A stretch of 64,000 nt of DNA, from NCBI RefSeq assembly GCF_901482695.1, contig NZ_LR590484.1, forward strand, positions 372,001 through 436,000, written 5' to 3'. The notes beneath the pieces were generated by a model, which ran no database searches, was not told where the DNA came from, and saw only the letters and a program-made list of their open reading frames with translations. A program made the translations under genes and the position numbers. Shown piece after piece: positions 62,336 through 64,000 of the stretch. Each line of letters starts with the position of its first letter. Position 1 is the first letter of the stretch. This stretch comes from Sphingobacterium thalpophilum (GTDB taxonomy: Bacteria; Bacteroidota; Bacteroidia; Sphingobacteriales; Sphingobacteriaceae).

Positions 62336-63354
62336 TTTCTTTTCTGACAAGATTTACGGGCCACGATCTCCACCTCCAACATGACCTTCTGCTCAGCCGA
62401 AGACTTTCCCCTGAGCTGTTCTAATAATACCCTTACCGCTTCTTTCCCGATCCGTGACAGCGGTTGTTTTACATAGCTTATCGGACAATAAAACAGATCA
62501 TAAGACTCACTTTCATCGAAACAGAAAACAGCCAGATCATCCGGAATCACTTTATTGAGCTCATGAACAATCTTCAATCCCATGATAGACAACGTATTAG
62601 TAGAAAATAAAATCGCCTCAACGCCTCGTTCAGGATGCAACAGCTCAATAAATTTCTGCCTGAAGTAAACACTGTTATTGAATTCCACCTCACATATCAT
62701 GTTGCTGTCCTCCGACAGACCGTGATCCCGTAGTGCACTGACATATCCACTATACCGGTCTGCAGTATGCTGAAGCTGATTCTGATAACATACATAAGCT
62801 ATTTTGGTATGCCCTTGCTTCAACAGCTGTCGGGTAGCCTGATAAGTCGCATCAAAATTGTCGATGACAACGTAGCTGGTCTCCAGATCCTTAAAATACC
62901 GGTCAATCAGAACAAAAGGAATATTAGCCGATTTGAGATATTCCAATTGTGACACGGTACCTTCTGCCGGTGCGATGATAAATCCATCAATCTGCCGATT
63001 GACGAAAGTATCGATCAACCGTTGTGAGTTCTCCAGATCCTCATCCGAACTTCCAAAAAGCACGCTATAACCATGTTTCTTTGCTTCATCCTCAATAGCC
63101 CTGGCAAGATTTCCAAAGAAAGGATTGGATATGTCCGCAACCAGTAAGCCAATGGCCTGTGAACGACCACTTTTCAAACTCTTGGCTATCTGGTTGGGCT
63201 GATAGTTCATTTCTTTTGCCATCTCGCGGATACGCCTGGCCGTATCTTTGTTGACCCTCGTCTTTTCATCTTTATCGTTTAATACATACGATACCAATGC
63301 GGTAGAAACTCCGACCGCCTCAGCTATATCCTTCAGTGAGATCTTCTTGCTCAT
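62332..63354 (-). CDS. LacI-family regulator of the glycan-utilisation locus
   Basis: 340 residues. ISLKDIAEAVGVSTALVSYVLN is the DNA-binding HTH (residues 4-25), followed by a ligand domain ending before residue 335. It overlaps the secreted-protein gene by four bases and precedes susC on the same strand, so it probably controls that unit and perhaps the araB operon upstream. The xylose regulator at 35.9 kb is a separate paralogue. Confidence 0.88.
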   Translation of the reverse strand: MSKKISLKDIAEAVGVSTALVSYVLNDKDEKTRVNKDTARRIREMAKEMNYQPNQIAKSLKSGRSQAIGLLVADISNPFFGNLARAIEDEAKKHGYSVLFGSSDEDLENSQRLIDTFVNRQIDGFIIAPAEGTVSQLEYLKSANIPFVLIDRYFKDLETSYVVIDNFDATYQATRQLLKQGHTKIAYVCYQNQLQHTADRYSGYVSALRDHGLSEDSNMICEVEFNNSVYFRQKFIELLHPERGVEAILFSTNTLSIMGLKIVHELNKVIPDDLAVFCFDESESYDLFYCPISYVKQPLSRIGKEAVRVLLEQLRGKSSAEQKVMLEVEIVARKSCQKRK

Positions 63355-63631
63355 ACACTCATTTTTTCATTAATCGTGACCTATATAGGGTTCAATTCCA
63401 ATATCTGTTAATGAACTGCGTCGCCTTGACAAAACATCACTAATTGTCGACCGCGAAATATACGCCAATTCACTTCTCTTTTCCAGCTTGTCCGCCCCGA
63501 GTTACAAAGTTCAAAAACCTGTCTACAAAGTGGGGGTAGTTTGTCAATTATTCCCGCTAATTTAGAAAATTTGTCTTCTTATATAAACGCCTTGACAAGT
63601 AGCATAAAGTCATAAATTAAATCTGATCGTA
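63355..63631. other. Intergenic region between araB and the LacI gene
   Basis: About 280 bases without a gene. TTTGTC-type half-repeats occur several times (near 63540 and 63572), and short GACAA/TTGTC arms could pair, but no strong terminator or operator is clear. Confidence 0.4.
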
Positions 63632-64000
63632 CTAAGGGGACTGTTCCTGCAGACTCCCATAACGTAGATATTGCTTATACCGCTGATCAAAGAGTGCCGT
63701 GTATGCCGTTCGCGGCTGTACGATTTCTTTGTCGCCTTTACCCATCTGCGCCATTGCGTCTTCAATGGTACAATAATGTTGAGCCACCACAGCAGCGAAC
63801 ATACTGGCTCCTAAAGCACAAACCTGTTCGGTTGCCGCAATGTGAATAGGACGGTTCAAGATGTCAGCCAGGAGTTGCATGGCAAAAGGAGACTTGTTTG
63901 CAATTCCTCCTATTGCCTGTATACCTTCCACACGAACACCTTCACGTTCGATACGCTCCACAATGGCCCGTGAACCGAAACAGGCAGCTTCCACCAATCC
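63632..64000 (-). CDS. araB: Ribulokinase, C-terminal part
   Basis: The last 122 residues of a FGGY kinase running off the window end. VEAACFGSRAIVERIEREG, AIGGIANKSPFAMQLLADIL and QVCALGASMFAAVVA align closely with the C-terminus of E. coli AraB, which phosphorylates L-ribulose in L-arabinose catabolism. The gene continues beyond 64000, where the rest of an ara operon is expected. Confidence 0.85.
   Translation of the reverse strand, partial: GLVEAACFGSRAIVERIEREGVRVEGIQAIGGIANKSPFAMQLLADILNRPIHIAATEQVCALGASMFAAVVAQHYCTIEDAMAQMGKGDKEIVQPRTAYTALFDQRYKQYLRYGSLQEQSP

Overview
The window looks like a chromosomal segment of a Bacteroidota species, most likely Sphingobacteriaceae and Sphingobacterium-like (inference). 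The signs are SusC/SusD and Oar-type TonB receptors, a DUF4783 protein beside nadC-plsY, few Shine-Dalgarno sites, and repeated promoters with the Bacteroidota -7 element TAnnTTTG.

Layout. 1-8.6 kb is visibly A+T-richer and accessory in character: an astacin-type metalloprotease lipoprotein with a small barrel-like partner, an Oar-like TonB receptor and an unrecognised 509-residue lipoprotein. 8.6-14.5 kb is housekeeping: a DUF5362-like membrane protein, an M48 peptidase lipoprotein, the DUF4783-nadC-plsY unit, and gpmI with an overlapping lipoprotein gene. 14.5-17.5 kb holds a structured leader, a His/Cys-rich exported small protein without an ATG start, and a TonB receptor, which together suggest metal uptake. 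17.6-31 kb carries ferritin, a TPR protein, Lon, a DctA-type symporter with a lipoprotein hydrolase, a long PurF paralogue, an MntH-UspA fusion, a 2H phosphoesterase and a gamma-glutamyltransferase-like enzyme.

31-37 kb is a complete D-xylose locus: a symporter, xylA and xylB on one strand, and a divergent LacI regulator with a perfect palindromic operator between them. 37-48 kb has a BNR-repeat protein, an antiporter fused to a periplasmic NTF2-like domain, glmM, a PAP2-ZIP pair behind a palindrome-overlapped promoter, a MarR regulator, and feoA-feoB plus a Cys-rich FeoB-associated protein behind a Fur-box-like palindrome. An amino-acid permease and a radical SAM protein follow.

49.3-52.5 kb is again A+T-richer. 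It holds a tightly coupled three-gene operon of unknown proteins, two of which seem to share an N-terminal domain, and an isolated unknown gene. mnmA and two identical tRNA-Phe genes come next. 54-64 kb is a glycan-utilisation locus: a LacI regulator coupled to a secreted unknown protein, then SusC, SusD and a secreted helical-toroid protein, lying beside the 3' end of araB.

Iron, manganese and probably zinc handling (feo, ferritin, mntH, ZIP, the His-rich/TonB unit) and pentose use (xyl, araB, PUL) are the two recurring themes. No CRISPR array, intact insertion sequence, prophage or rRNA gene was seen. The best candidates for undescribed biology are the 49.3-51.1 kb operon, the NTF2-antiporter fusion, the structured leader with the His-rich protein, and the two unassigned secreted proteins of the PUL.
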